30,986 bases of DNA. It comes from Frankiaceae bacterium. GTDB lineage: Bacteria > Actinomycetota > Actinomycetes > JAFAQI01. The DNA lies in NCBI GenBank assembly GCA_030840545.1, contig JAVEEH010000170.1, positions 1 to 30,986 on the forward strand, read 5' to 3'. Both the position numbers and the translations under genes were made by a program. The notes below the pieces were generated by a model. The model saw only the letters and a program-made list of their open reading frames with translations, was not told the DNA's origin and ran no database searches. Shown here piece by piece: positions 6,770-14,453 of the stretch (its first letter is position 1; each line of letters begins with the position of its first letter).

Positions 6770-8617
6770 ATGCAGACACGGAATCGAAGCGTGGCAGCCC
6801 TTGCGGGCTTCGCAGCGCTCGCCGTCGTCGCCACAGCTTGTGGCGGCAGCAGCAGCGGGGGTGGCGTGACGCCAACTTCGTCCAGTAGCAGCAGCACCGG
6901 TGCCACGGGCTTCACGAAGATCTCGACGAACTCCGGAGGCACGCCGGTCAAGGGCGGCACGCTCAACGTCCTCGGCACGAGCGACACCGACTACCTGGAC
7001 CCCAACGTCACCTACTACTCGCTGGGCTACACGATCGCGCGTGAGTTCAGCCGGCAGCTCTACACCTACCCGGCCACCTCAGGTCACCAGACCGACCTCG
7101 TGCCCGACCTCGCGACCGGTCAGCCGCAGGTCAGCTCCGACGGTCTCACCTACAAGATCACGCTCAAGAGCGGCGTCAAGTGGAACACCTCACCGGCCCG
7201 CGACGTGACCGCCGCCGACGTCGTCCGCGGCACGAAGACCACCTGCAACCCCAACCAGCCGTTCGGTGGCCTGCCCAACTTCGACTTCCTGATCGAGGGC
7301 ATGACCGCGTTCTGCAAGGGCTTCGCGAAGGTTCAGCCCAACGCGGCCGCGATCAAGAAGTACACCGAGAACACCCCGCTGTCGGGCGTGACGGTCGACC
7401 CGGCCGACCCGCAGACCGTGGTCTTCAAGCTGACCCAGCCGGCGACCTACTTCCCCAACCAGCTCGCGCTCCCGGCGTTCTCGCCGCGTGCCGTCGAGAT
7501 GGAGGACTACGTCCCGGCCAGCTCGCAGGCAGCTCAGCACACGATCTCGGACGGCCCCTACGTCGTGTCGTCGTACCAGCCGACCAAGCAGATCACCTTC
7601 ACGCGCAACAGCGTGTGGGACCCGGCGACCGACAACGTTCGCAAGGCGTGGGTCGACAAGATCATCATCACGATGACGGACGACCCGGAGTCGGGTCAGA
7701 AGCAGCTTCAGACCGGCACGCCGGCCGCTGACCTGTTCATGGGTGGCGTTCCGTCGACAGACATCCCGGGCCTGCTCGCTGCCAACGGCGGCCAGGGTGA
7801 CCCGAACATCAACGTCGAGTCCGAGATCGCCAGCAACCCGTACGTCCTGTTCAACACGCAGTCGCCGAACAATGGCGGTGCGCTGACGAAGCCCGCGGTG
7901 CGGCAGGCACTGTCCTACGCCCTCAACCGTGCGCACATCATCCAGGACATGGCCGGGCCGAAGGTCAGCCCGCCGTTGACCCACGTCCTGCCGCCGCAGA
8001 TCCACGGCTCCACGGCGATCGACCTCTACCCCTACGACGTCACCAAGGCCAAGTCGATGCTGTCGACCGCCGGCGTCAGCAAGCTGACACTGAAGTTCCT
8101 CTACCGCCCGTCGTCGCCCACCTCGACCAAGATCTTCCAGACGGTCCAGGCCGACCTCCAGAAGGCCGGGATCACGGTCAAGGGCGTGCAGTCGCCGGAC
8201 GCGGACTTCTACACCAAGTACCTTCAGGTGCCATCAGCCGCCAAGCGCGGTGTGTGGGATCTTTCGCTCGCCGGCTGGGGCCCGGACTGGTACGGCAACG
8301 CCGCACTGTCCTTCTTCGGCCCGCTGTTCGACGGCCGGGTGCTCCCGCCGACGTCCAGCAACTTCGGTCTGTTCAACGACTCCACCGTCAACGGTCTGAT
8401 CGACCAGGCGAAGGCAGCGAAGACCGAGGCCGAGTCCAACGCGCTGTGGGCGCAGGCGGACAAGGCGACGATGCAGGCAGCGGCCTTCTTCCCGCTGTCG
8501 GACCCGAACGAGGCGACGTACCACGCCTCGCAGGTGCACGATTTCGTCTACATGCCGGAGTTCCAGACCGGTGACTTCACCAACGTCTGGCTCGAATCCG
8601 GTAAGAACGGCGGCTGA
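6770..8617 (+). CDS. Peptide ABC transporter substrate-binding lipoprotein (SBP family 5)
   Basis: A 615-residue extracellular solute-binding protein of the Opp/Dpp/Nik family 5, anchored to the membrane outer face. It has a basic N-terminus, a hydrophobic stretch and a lipobox-type VATAC with the lipidated cysteine at residue 24, then a Gly/Ser/Thr-rich linker (about 25-60). The family domain starts at GGTLNVLGTSDTDYLDPN. Typical blocks LVPDLATGQPQVSSDGLTY, TAADVV and the late ALNRAHI helix follow. Start: ATG 6770 with AAGGAG 5 nt upstream. Substrate is inferred as oligopeptide from the family and the adjacent ATPases and permeases; nickel, sugar or other ligands cannot be excluded. It is followed by a strong hairpin (8659-8708) before the ATPase gene, an arrangement often giving more binding protein than membrane components. 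Confidence 0.88.
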   Translation: MQTRNRSVAALAGFAALAVVATACGGSSSGGGVTPTSSSSSSTGATGFTKISTNSGGTPVKGGTLNVLGTSDTDYLDPNVTYYSLGYTIAREFSRQLYTYPATSGHQTDLVPDLATGQPQVSSDGLTYKITLKSGVKWNTSPARDVTAADVVRGTKTTCNPNQPFGGLPNFDFLIEGMTAFCKGFAKVQPNAAAIKKYTENTPLSGVTVDPADPQTVVFKLTQPATYFPNQLALPAFSPRAVEMEDYVPASSQAAQHTISDGPYVVSSYQPTKQITFTRNSVWDPATDNVRKAWVDKIIITMTDDPESGQKQLQTGTPAADLFMGGVPSTDIPGLLAANGGQGDPNINVESEIASNPYVLFNTQSPNNGGALTKPAVRQALSYALNRAHIIQDMAGPKVSPPLTHVLPPQIHGSTAIDLYPYDVTKAKSMLSTAGVSKLTLKFLYRPSSPTSTKIFQTVQADLQKAGITVKGVQSPDADFYTKYLQVPSAAKRGVWDLSLAGWGPDWYGNAALSFFGPLFDGRVLPPTSSNFGLFNDSTVNGLIDQAKAAKTEAESNALWAQADKATMQAAAFFPLSDPNEATYHASQVHDFVYMPEFQTGDFTNVWLESGKNGG

Positions 8618-8631
8618 CACCTGACCAGGTG
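8618..8631 (+). other. Small hairpin immediately after the binding-protein stop
   Basis: CACCTG and CAGGTG form a 6-bp inverted repeat around AC, starting at the base after the TGA stop. The tight loop makes it marginal as a structure. It may only add to the larger hairpin downstream. Confidence 0.3.
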
Positions 8632-8658
8632 ACAGCAGACGGCTGAACAGGCACGAAG

Positions 8659-8708
8659 CCGGCCGGTGTCCGCTCCGAAGCGATCTGCTCGGAGTGGGCA
8701 CCGGCCGG
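8659..8708 (+). terminator. Strong 20-bp-stem hairpin between binding-protein and ATPase genes
   Basis: The left arm 8659-8678 pairs with the right arm 8689-8708 along all 20 positions, with only two G-U wobbles, around a 10-nt loop (8679-8688). No U-run follows. It therefore looks more like a partial terminator or a 3'-end stabiliser of the binding-protein mRNA than a classic intrinsic terminator, though U-less terminators occur in actinobacteria. Confidence 0.75.
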
Positions 8709-8721
8709 AACACTAGGGGCG

Positions 8722-8727
8722 TACTCT
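8722..8727 (+). promoter_or_regulatory. Candidate -10 box for the transporter ATPase/permease genes
   Basis: TACTCT fits TANNNT and lies just after the strong hairpin, 44 nt before the ATPase start. It could restart transcription past the hairpin. No clear -35 hexamer is visible. Confidence 0.3.
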
Positions 8728-8771
8728 CACCCTGCTGACCGGGGCTGACGTGGACAAGCGGAGGGTGCAGC

Positions 8772-9809
8772 GTGGCACTGCTCGAGGTCACCGACCTGAC
8801 GGTTTCGTTCTCCACTCCTGATGGCACCCTCAACGCCGTCCGCGGCCTCAGCTTCACCGTCGACGAAGGTCAGACGCTCGGCATCGTCGGCGAGTCCGGC
8901 TCGGGCAAGAGCGTCTCCACCCAGACCATCATGGGTCTCACCCGCGGGGCCCGCGTCGGCGGCCAGGCCCTGTTCGAGGGTCACGACCTGCTGACGATGA
9001 ACACCCACCAGCTGCAGGCCATCCGGGGCGCGCAGGTCGGCATGATCTTCCAGGACCCGCTGTCGAGCCTGCACCCCTACTACCGCGTCGGCTGGCAGAT
9101 CATCGAGATGATCCGCAGCCACGACAAGTCGACCAGCAAGGCGCAGGCAAAGGCGCGGGCGATCGAGCTGCTCCGACTGGTCGGCATCCCGCAGCCGGAC
9201 CGCCGGGTCAGCGACTTCCCGCACCAGTTCTCGGGCGGCATGCGCCAGCGCGCGATGATCGCGATGGCGATGGCGCTCAACCCCAAGCTCCTCATCGCGG
9301 ACGAGCCGACGACGGCGCTCGACGTCACCGTGCAGGCGCAGGTCCTCCAGGTGATGAAGCGCCTGCAGCAGGAGTTCGGCACCGCGATCATCATGATCAC
9401 CCACGACCTCGGCGTCATCGCCGACGTGGCCGACGACGTCGTCGTGATGTACGCCGGCAAGGCCATGGAGCATGCCGACCGCAACACGATCTTCTACAAG
9501 CACCACAACCCCTACACCGAAGGCCTGCTGCTGTCGCTGCCGGCCTACGGTGGCGAGCGAGAGCGGCTGCTGCCGATCGCGGGCCAGCCGCCGAGCCTGA
9601 TCACGCTTCCGCAGGGATGCCCGTTCCGCCCCCGTTGCCCCTACGCGTTCGACAAGTGCATGGAAGAGCCACCGCTCGTCGAGATCGCCGGTGATCCTGA
9701 GCACGTGTCGGCCTGCTGGCTGCCGCCGGACATGAAGAAGCGCGAGAAGATGCGCCAGCAGCTGCTCGACCGGGACAAGGCGGCCACCGCGCCGGCCGCG
9801 GCCCGTTGA
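8772..9809 (+). CDS. Peptide ABC transporter ATP-binding protein, OppD/DppD type
   Basis: A 345-residue ATPase of the Opp/Dpp importer. It has Walker A GESGSGKS, signature FSGGMRQR, Walker B LLIADEPTTALD and the H-loop in MITHDLG. The C-terminal oligopeptide-transporter extension carries four cysteines, Cys283, Cys289, Cys296 and Cys315, in a C-x5-C-x6-C...C arrangement. In related transporters this region binds an Fe-S cluster (family knowledge; not shown here). Start: GTG 8772 with GGAGGG (8760-8765) 6 nt upstream. It lies 19 nt before the second ATPase gene, with which it should form a heterodimer. Confidence 0.92.
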   Translation: MALLEVTDLTVSFSTPDGTLNAVRGLSFTVDEGQTLGIVGESGSGKSVSTQTIMGLTRGARVGGQALFEGHDLLTMNTHQLQAIRGAQVGMIFQDPLSSLHPYYRVGWQIIEMIRSHDKSTSKAQAKARAIELLRLVGIPQPDRRVSDFPHQFSGGMRQRAMIAMAMALNPKLLIADEPTTALDVTVQAQVLQVMKRLQQEFGTAIIMITHDLGVIADVADDVVVMYAGKAMEHADRNTIFYKHHNPYTEGLLLSLPAYGGERERLLPIAGQPPSLITLPQGCPFRPRCPYAFDKCMEEPPLVEIAGDPEHVSACWLPPDMKKREKMRQQLLDRDKAATAPAAAR

Positions 9810-9828
9810 GCCCCCGTCGAGAGGTGAG

Positions 9829-10935
9829 GTGCCGGTGAGCATCAACGCCGACGCGTCGAAGTCGGACGGCGACGTCCTGCTTCGGGTCGACAACCTGGTG
9901 AAGCACTTCCCGGTGCAGTCGACGAGCCTGTTCTCCCGCAACAAGGACGTCGTCCACGCGGTCGACGGGGTCAGCCTCGAGGTTCGCCGCGGCGAGACGC
10001 TCGGCCTGGTCGGTGAGACCGGCTGCGGCAAGTCGACGCTGGCCCGCTGCATCATGCGGCTGCACGACATCACGTCCGGCCGGGTCGAGTTCGAGGGGCG
10101 CGACATCACGCGGCTGTCGACCGGTCAGATGCGCCCGTTCCGGCGCGACATGCAGATGATCTTCCAGGACCCCTACGGCTCGCTCAACCCGCGACGCCGG
10201 GTGGGCTCGATCATCGGCGATCCGTTCTCGATCCACGGGTTGGCCGACGGCAAGGAACGCAAGCGTCGGGTGCAAGAGGTCATGGAGCTCGTCGGCCTCA
10301 ACCCCGAGCACTTCAACCGCTTCCCCGCGGAGTTCTCCGGCGGTCAGCGGCAGCGCATCGGTGTTGCGCGCGCGCTGGCGCTGCGACCCAAGCTGATCGT
10401 GTGTGACGAGCCGGTCTCTGCGCTGGACGTTTCGATCCAGGCCCAGATCATCAACCTGCTGGCCGACCTGCAGGACGAACTGGGTTTGACCTACATCTTC
10501 ATCGCCCACGACCTGTCCGTGGTCCGGCACGTGAGCGACCGCGTCGCCGTGATGTATCTCGGCAAGGTCGGCGAGCTCGGCGAAGTCGAAGGGGTCTACC
10601 AGCACGCCCGGCACCCCTACACCAATGCGTTGCTGTCAGCTGTGCCCGTGCCCGATCCGGCGACCGCGTCCGACCGGCACCAGATCATCCTCGTAGGTGA
10701 CGTCCCGTCGCCGATCGCGCCGCCGAGTGGCTGCCGCTTCCACCCGCGTTGCCCGAAGGCGAGGGACACCTGCGTCCGTGAGGAGCCGGATCTCGTGCCC
10801 CGGCTGGGCGACCCACCGACGCACGTGGCAGCTTGTCACTTCCCGGTCGCCGACGGCGAGGACCTCGCCGATTCGAAGCCGGAGATCGGGGCGGACAAGC
10901 GCATCGTCGAGGAAGGGCTGGTGGGCAATGTCTGA
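9829..10935 (+). CDS. Peptide ABC transporter ATP-binding protein, OppF/DppF type
   Basis: A 368-residue partner ATPase. It has Walker A GETGCGKS, signature FSGGQRQR, Walker B LIVCDEPVSALD and the H-loop in IAHDLS. The OppF-type insert after the first strands (SLFSRNKDVVHAV) separates it from OppD. The C-terminus again has a C-x5-C-x6-C...C set (Cys302, 308, 315, 336). Start is uncertain by two codons: GTG 9829 has GAGAGG only 4 nt upstream, and GTG 9835 has GTGAGG 5 nt upstream. The 31-residue tail after the last cysteine is hydrophilic. The gene is followed by a 51-nt gap and the permease oppC homologue. Confidence 0.91.
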   Translation: MPVSINADASKSDGDVLLRVDNLVKHFPVQSTSLFSRNKDVVHAVDGVSLEVRRGETLGLVGETGCGKSTLARCIMRLHDITSGRVEFEGRDITRLSTGQMRPFRRDMQMIFQDPYGSLNPRRRVGSIIGDPFSIHGLADGKERKRRVQEVMELVGLNPEHFNRFPAEFSGGQRQRIGVARALALRPKLIVCDEPVSALDVSIQAQIINLLADLQDELGLTYIFIAHDLSVVRHVSDRVAVMYLGKVGELGEVEGVYQHARHPYTNALLSAVPVPDPATASDRHQIILVGDVPSPIAPPSGCRFHPRCPKARDTCVREEPDLVPRLGDPPTHVAACHFPVADGEDLADSKPEIGADKRIVEEGLVGNV

Positions 10936-10986
10936 CCGACTGAGCACCGCCACCGCCACCGGTCCCGGGAGAGTTGGAGCGCGGTC

Positions 10987-11952
10987 ATGACCGTCGGCGA
11001 CATCGTCTCGGCAACCCATGTGCCCGACGAAGGGCCGTTGGCCGTAGGCCCGGAGGCGGCCCGCAAGATCGAAGGCCGGAGCCCCTGGCAGCTGGCGTTC
11101 GAGCGGTTGCGACGTGACCGGGCCGCGGCAATCTCTCTCGTCATCATCATCCTGATCATCCTCATGGCGGTCATCGCGCCGGTGTTCGCGCATCTCACCG
11201 GCCACGGTGTGTTCGAGCAGTTCCGCGACACGGGCCTGTCCGTCGACGGCTTGCCGCGCAGCCCGCGGTCGGCGTTCCTGTTCGGCACCGACGACCAGGG
11301 TCGCGACGTGCTGGTCCGGGTCGCCTACGGCGCGCGCGTCTCGCTCATCGTGGGCGTGCTCGCGACGGCGCTGACGGTGAGCATCGGCACGGTCATCGGC
11401 CTCGCGGCCGGTTATCTCGGCAAGCTTGTCGACACCGTGCTCGCTCGCCTGATCGACGTGATGCTGTCGTTGCCGTTCCTGCTGTTCGCGATCTCGCTCG
11501 CGTCGGTGTTCCAGCCCAGCCTGACCATCGTGATCGTCGTGCTCGGCATCTTCAGCTGGTCCTCCGTCGCCCGTATCGTGCGCGGTCAGGTGCTGTCGAT
11601 CCGGGAACGGGAGTACGTCGAGGCTGCGCGGGCGATGGGCGCCGGTCCGTGGCGGATCATGTTCATCGACATCCTGCCCAACGTGCTCGCGCCGATCATC
11701 GTCTACACCACGCTGCTCATTCCGGTGAGCATCGTCGGCGAGGCGACACTGTCCTACCTCGGCGTCGGCGTACAGCCGCCGACCGCGGACTGGGGCCAGA
11801 TGATCGCCGAAGCGGCGACCTACTACAGCGTCGCGCCGTGGTTCCTCATCTTCCCGAGCCTGGCGCTTCTCATCACGACGTTGGCCTTCAACATCTTCGG
11901 TGACGGTGTTCGAGATGCCTTCGACCCGCGCAGCGACCGGCAGATGGGCTAG
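10987..11952 (+). CDS. Peptide ABC transporter permease, OppC/DppC type
   Basis: A 321-residue inner-membrane permease. A 45-residue cytoplasmic N-terminus precedes TM1 (about 46-69). An extracytoplasmic loop with FGTDDQGRDVLVR, typical of OppC/DppC, is followed by five further hydrophobic segments. The cytoplasmic EAA loop that docks on the ATPases is seen as EYVEAARAMGAGPWRI. Start: ATG 10987 with GGAG (10976-10979) 7 nt upstream. A 20-codon open frame (10928-10990) spans the gap from the preceding ATPase gene and ends in ATGA over this start. The next permease begins 8 nt after the TAG stop. Confidence 0.91.
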   Translation: MTVGDIVSATHVPDEGPLAVGPEAARKIEGRSPWQLAFERLRRDRAAAISLVIIILIILMAVIAPVFAHLTGHGVFEQFRDTGLSVDGLPRSPRSAFLFGTDDQGRDVLVRVAYGARVSLIVGVLATALTVSIGTVIGLAAGYLGKLVDTVLARLIDVMLSLPFLLFAISLASVFQPSLTIVIVVLGIFSWSSVARIVRGQVLSIREREYVEAARAMGAGPWRIMFIDILPNVLAPIIVYTTLLIPVSIVGEATLSYLGVGVQPPTADWGQMIAEAATYYSVAPWFLIFPSLALLITTLAFNIFGDGVRDAFDPRSDRQMG

Positions 11953-11960
11953 GTGACGAC

Positions 11961-13007
11961 GTGGTCCGCTTCCTGATCCGACGGGTCATGCTCGGCATCC
12001 TCGTGCTGTGGCTGGTGACACTGGCGGTCTTCTTCATCTTCTTCGACCTCAACTCGTCCGGCCCCGAGTCGGTCGCGCATCGGCTCGGCGGCCGACAGGC
12101 CACGCCCCAGACCATCAAGCTGATCGAGGCGCGGTTGCACCTCAAGGATCCGCTGCCCAAGCAGTACTGGTACTTCCTCTTCGGCTACCCGGGGCAGGAC
12201 GTCGCCAATGGGCCGCCGCGCAACCATGGCATCCTGCCCATCGGGGGCAGCCCGCACTTCTTCCACACGCCAGACCTCGGCTACAGCTACATCAACGGCG
12301 AGAACGTCAACCACAAGCTGTGGATCGCTTTCCCGATCACGTTCTCCCTCGCCATCGGCGCCGCCGTCCTGTGGCTCGGGATGGGTCTGCTCTCCGGCAT
12401 CTGGTCGGCCATCCGACCTCGATCATTGTTAGACAGAGGCTTCACGCTGACCGCACTGTTCTTCTACTCGTTCCCGACGTTCGTCCTCGGCTACGTGCTG
12501 CTGCTGCTGCTCTACTACTACCTGACCAAGGCAGGACACGCCTGGTTCCCCGCGGGCACCTACATCCCGTTCACCAGCGATCCGTGGCAGTGGGCCCGGC
12601 ACCTGCTGTTGCCATGGTTCACCCTGGCCGCGGTGACCGCCGCGGCCTACACCCGGCTGACCCGCGGTTCGATGCTCGACGTGCTCGGGGAGGACTACAT
12701 CCGCACGGCTCGGGCGAAGGGGCTGCCGGAGCGCCGGGTGGTCTTCCGACACGGGTTGCGCGCCGCACTCACGCCGATCGTTACGCAGTTCGGCATCGAC
12801 CTGGGCAGCCTGCTCGGTGGTGCGATCATCACGGAGAAGGTCTTCAGCCTGCCCGGGCTCGGCTACGAGGCCGTCGCCGCCATCACCAGCAACGACTTAC
12901 CCGTCATCATCGGGGTCGTCGTCATCGCGACGACGGCGATCGTCGCGGCCAACCTCGTCGTGGACGTGCTCTATGCCGTGCTCGATCCACGGGTGCGGCT
13001 ACACTAG
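11961..13007 (+). CDS. Peptide ABC transporter permease, OppB/DppB type
   Basis: A 348-residue permease partner of the OppC-type protein. The N-terminal RFLIRRVMLGILVLWLVTL is the usual OppB opening (Arg-rich start leading into TM1). A long extracytoplasmic loop follows (about residues 32-120, rich in Pro/Gly/aromatics), then the transport domain with EAA-loop EDYIRTARAKGLPERRV and the closing GLGYEA segment. Start: GTG 11961, with AGGTGA (11951-11956) overlapping the upstream stop. The order binding protein, D, F, C, B places OppB last, whereas many opp operons run A-B-C-D-F, so the arrangement is unusual but complete. Confidence 0.91.
   Translation: MVRFLIRRVMLGILVLWLVTLAVFFIFFDLNSSGPESVAHRLGGRQATPQTIKLIEARLHLKDPLPKQYWYFLFGYPGQDVANGPPRNHGILPIGGSPHFFHTPDLGYSYINGENVNHKLWIAFPITFSLAIGAAVLWLGMGLLSGIWSAIRPRSLLDRGFTLTALFFYSFPTFVLGYVLLLLLYYYLTKAGHAWFPAGTYIPFTSDPWQWARHLLLPWFTLAAVTAAAYTRLTRGSMLDVLGEDYIRTARAKGLPERRVVFRHGLRAALTPIVTQFGIDLGSLLGGAIITEKVFSLPGLGYEAVAAITSNDLPVIIGVVVIATTAIVAANLVVDVLYAVLDPRVRLH
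13000..13005 (+). promoter_or_regulatory. Candidate -10 box for secG (and rbpA)
   Basis: TACACT overlaps the stop codon of the OppB-type permease gene and fits TANNNT. Initiation near 13012 would give a leader of about 30 nt. No -35 match was found. Confidence 0.35.
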
Positions 13008-13041
13008 TCGCGGCGAAGTTCCCGACTGGTCGAGGAAGTCG

Positions 13042-13278
13042 ATGTCGCTCCTGATCTCCATCATCCTGGTTGTCACCAGCGTGGTGCTCGTGCTGCTCGT
13101 GCTGCTCCACCGTGGCAAGGGCGGCGGCCTGAGCGACCTGTTCGGTGGTGGCGTCTCCTCGACGTTGTCCGGTTCGTCCGTGGTCGAGAAGAACCTCGAC
13201 CGCATCACGATCTTCACCGGCATCGTCTGGGTCGCCTCGATCATCGCGCAGGGACTGGTCCTCAAGCACCACATCTGA
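13042..13278 (+). CDS. secG: Preprotein translocase subunit SecG
   Basis: A 78-residue SecG, the small subunit of the SecYEG protein-export channel. It has two membrane segments (about residues 2-22 and 51-72) separated by the conserved loop LLHRGKGGGLSDLFGGG, diagnostic of the family in Gram-positives. ATG 13042 is preceded by GAGG (13032-13035) at 6 nt. The longer upstream open frame lies inside the permease gene and is not homologous. SecG normally sits directly after tpiA in actinobacteria; here it is 6.5 kb away because of the peptide transporter cassette. rbpA follows after 49 nt. Confidence 0.93.
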   Translation: MSLLISIILVVTSVVLVLLVLLHRGKGGGLSDLFGGGVSSTLSGSSVVEKNLDRITIFTGIVWVASIIAQGLVLKHHI

Positions 13279-13327
13279 CCCGACGACACTCAACCGGACA
13301 CGTCTCCGCAGAGTCAGGAGTCCGTCT

Positions 13328-13666
13328 GTGGCAGGTGGCAACGCGATCCGCGGCAGCCGGGTCGGAGCGGGCCCGATGGGCGAGGCGGAGCGTGGGGAGT
13401 CGGCCCCGCAACAGCGGGTCGCCTTCTGGTGCGCCAACGGGCACGAGAGCCGGCCGTCGTTCGCCGCCGAAGCGGAGATCCCCGAGCTGTGGGACTGCCC
13501 CCGATGTGGCTTCCCGGCCGGCCGGGACCGGGACAACCCGCCGCCCCCACCGAAGAACGAGCCCTACAAGACCCACCTGGCCTACGTCCGCGAGCGCCGC
13601 GACGACAAGGACGGCGAGGCGATCCTGGCCGAGGCCCTCGAGTCGTTGAAGAAGCGCCCGGACTGA
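13328..13666 (+). CDS. rbpA: RNA polymerase-binding protein RbpA
   Basis: A 112-residue RbpA, the actinobacterial transcription factor that binds group 1/2 sigma factors and RNA polymerase and stabilises the open promoter complex. The sequence opens with the near-invariant GNAIRGSRVGAGPMGEAERG tail. The core domain follows with Cys35, His39, Cys57 and Cys60 (CANGH and CPRC), a possible metal site. Then come a Pro/Arg linker and the sigma-interacting helix region (YKTHLAYVRERR to the end). Start: GTG 13328, 7 nt after AGGAG (13316-13320). The stop directly abuts the stop of the convergent pgl gene, with no base between. Presence of RbpA supports promoters that depend mostly on the -10 element. 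Confidence 0.95.
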   Translation: MAGGNAIRGSRVGAGPMGEAERGESAPQQRVAFWCANGHESRPSFAAEAEIPELWDCPRCGFPAGRDRDNPPPPPKNEPYKTHLAYVRERRDDKDGEAILAEALESLKKRPD

Positions 13667-14446
13667 CTACGGCGAGGCGATGCGCGACATCGACGCCGGC
13701 AGCCGGCTCGCCGCAGCATGGTCGAGCAGCCAGAGCGTCCGGCTGCGACCACGCGCACCGGCGGCCGGCACCTGGGTCGCGCCGGCACCGGACACCGCCA
13801 TCCGCACCGCTGCGGCCTTCTCCTCACCAGCGGTGATCAGCCACACCTCACGGGCGGCGTTGATCGCTGCCAGCGACAGGGAGAGCCGGGTCGGCGGCGG
13901 CTTCGGGGCGCCGCGCACCGGTACGACGACGCGCTCGTCATAGAGGGCGGGCGAGCCGGGAAACAGCGAAGCCACGTGACCATCCGGGCCCACACCGAGC
14001 AGGAGCACGTCGAAGGTCGGCACCGGTCCGTGGTCCTCCGGTCGTGCTGCGGCCGCCAGCCCGGCGGCGTAGCTCTCGGCCGCCGCGTCGAGATCGTCGC
14101 CGGCCGGCCCGTCACTGGACGCCATCGGATGCACCCGGCTCGGGTCGACGCCGACCGAGTCGAGCAGGGCCTCGCGGGCCTGCGTCTCGTTGCGTTCCGG
14201 GTGACCGGTCGGGAGGAAGCGTTCGTCCCCCCACCACACGTCGAGCACGTCCCAGTCGATCGCGTCGCGGGCCGGCGCTGCGGCCAGCTCGCGCAGCGAA
14301 GAGATGCCGATGCCACCGCCGGTCAGCACGATCGACGCGCTGCCGTGGGCGGCCTGCGCGTCGACGATGGCCGTGACCAGCCGGGCCGCGGCGGCACGGG
14401 CCAGCAGCGCGGCGTCGCGATGCACGACCACGAGCGGTGGGCTCAC
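13667..14446 (-). CDS. pgl: 6-phosphogluconolactonase
   Basis: A 259-residue 6PGL of the DevB/NagB-like fold, hydrolysing 6-phosphogluconolactone in the second step of the oxidative pentose phosphate pathway. Visible blocks are the phosphate-binding VLTGGGIGISSL, WWGDERFLPTGHPERNE and the catalytic-region LGVGPDGHVASLFPG. Start GTG at 14446 matches the usual N-terminus (VSPPLVVVHRD); the frame stays open upstream but only inside opcA. It follows the opcA stop by 7 nt. It is the last gene of the six-gene minus-strand operon and ends exactly against rbpA. Confidence 0.92.
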   Translation of the reverse strand: MSPPLVVVHRDAALLARAAAARLVTAIVDAQAAHGSASIVLTGGGIGISSLRELAAAPARDAIDWDVLDVWWGDERFLPTGHPERNETQAREALLDSVGVDPSRVHPMASSDGPAGDDLDAAAESYAAGLAAAARPEDHGPVPTFDVLLLGVGPDGHVASLFPGSPALYDERVVVPVRGAPKPPPTRLSLSLAAINAAREVWLITAGEEKAAAVRMAVSGAGATQVPAAGARGRSRTLWLLDHAAASRLPASMSRIASP

Positions 14447-14453
14447 GGTGCGG

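Noticed and set aside
13678..13692. 5-bp hairpin near the rbpA/pgl junction as a terminator
   Set aside because: It is short, has no U-run and lies within pgl coding sequence, as expected by chance in GC-rich DNA.
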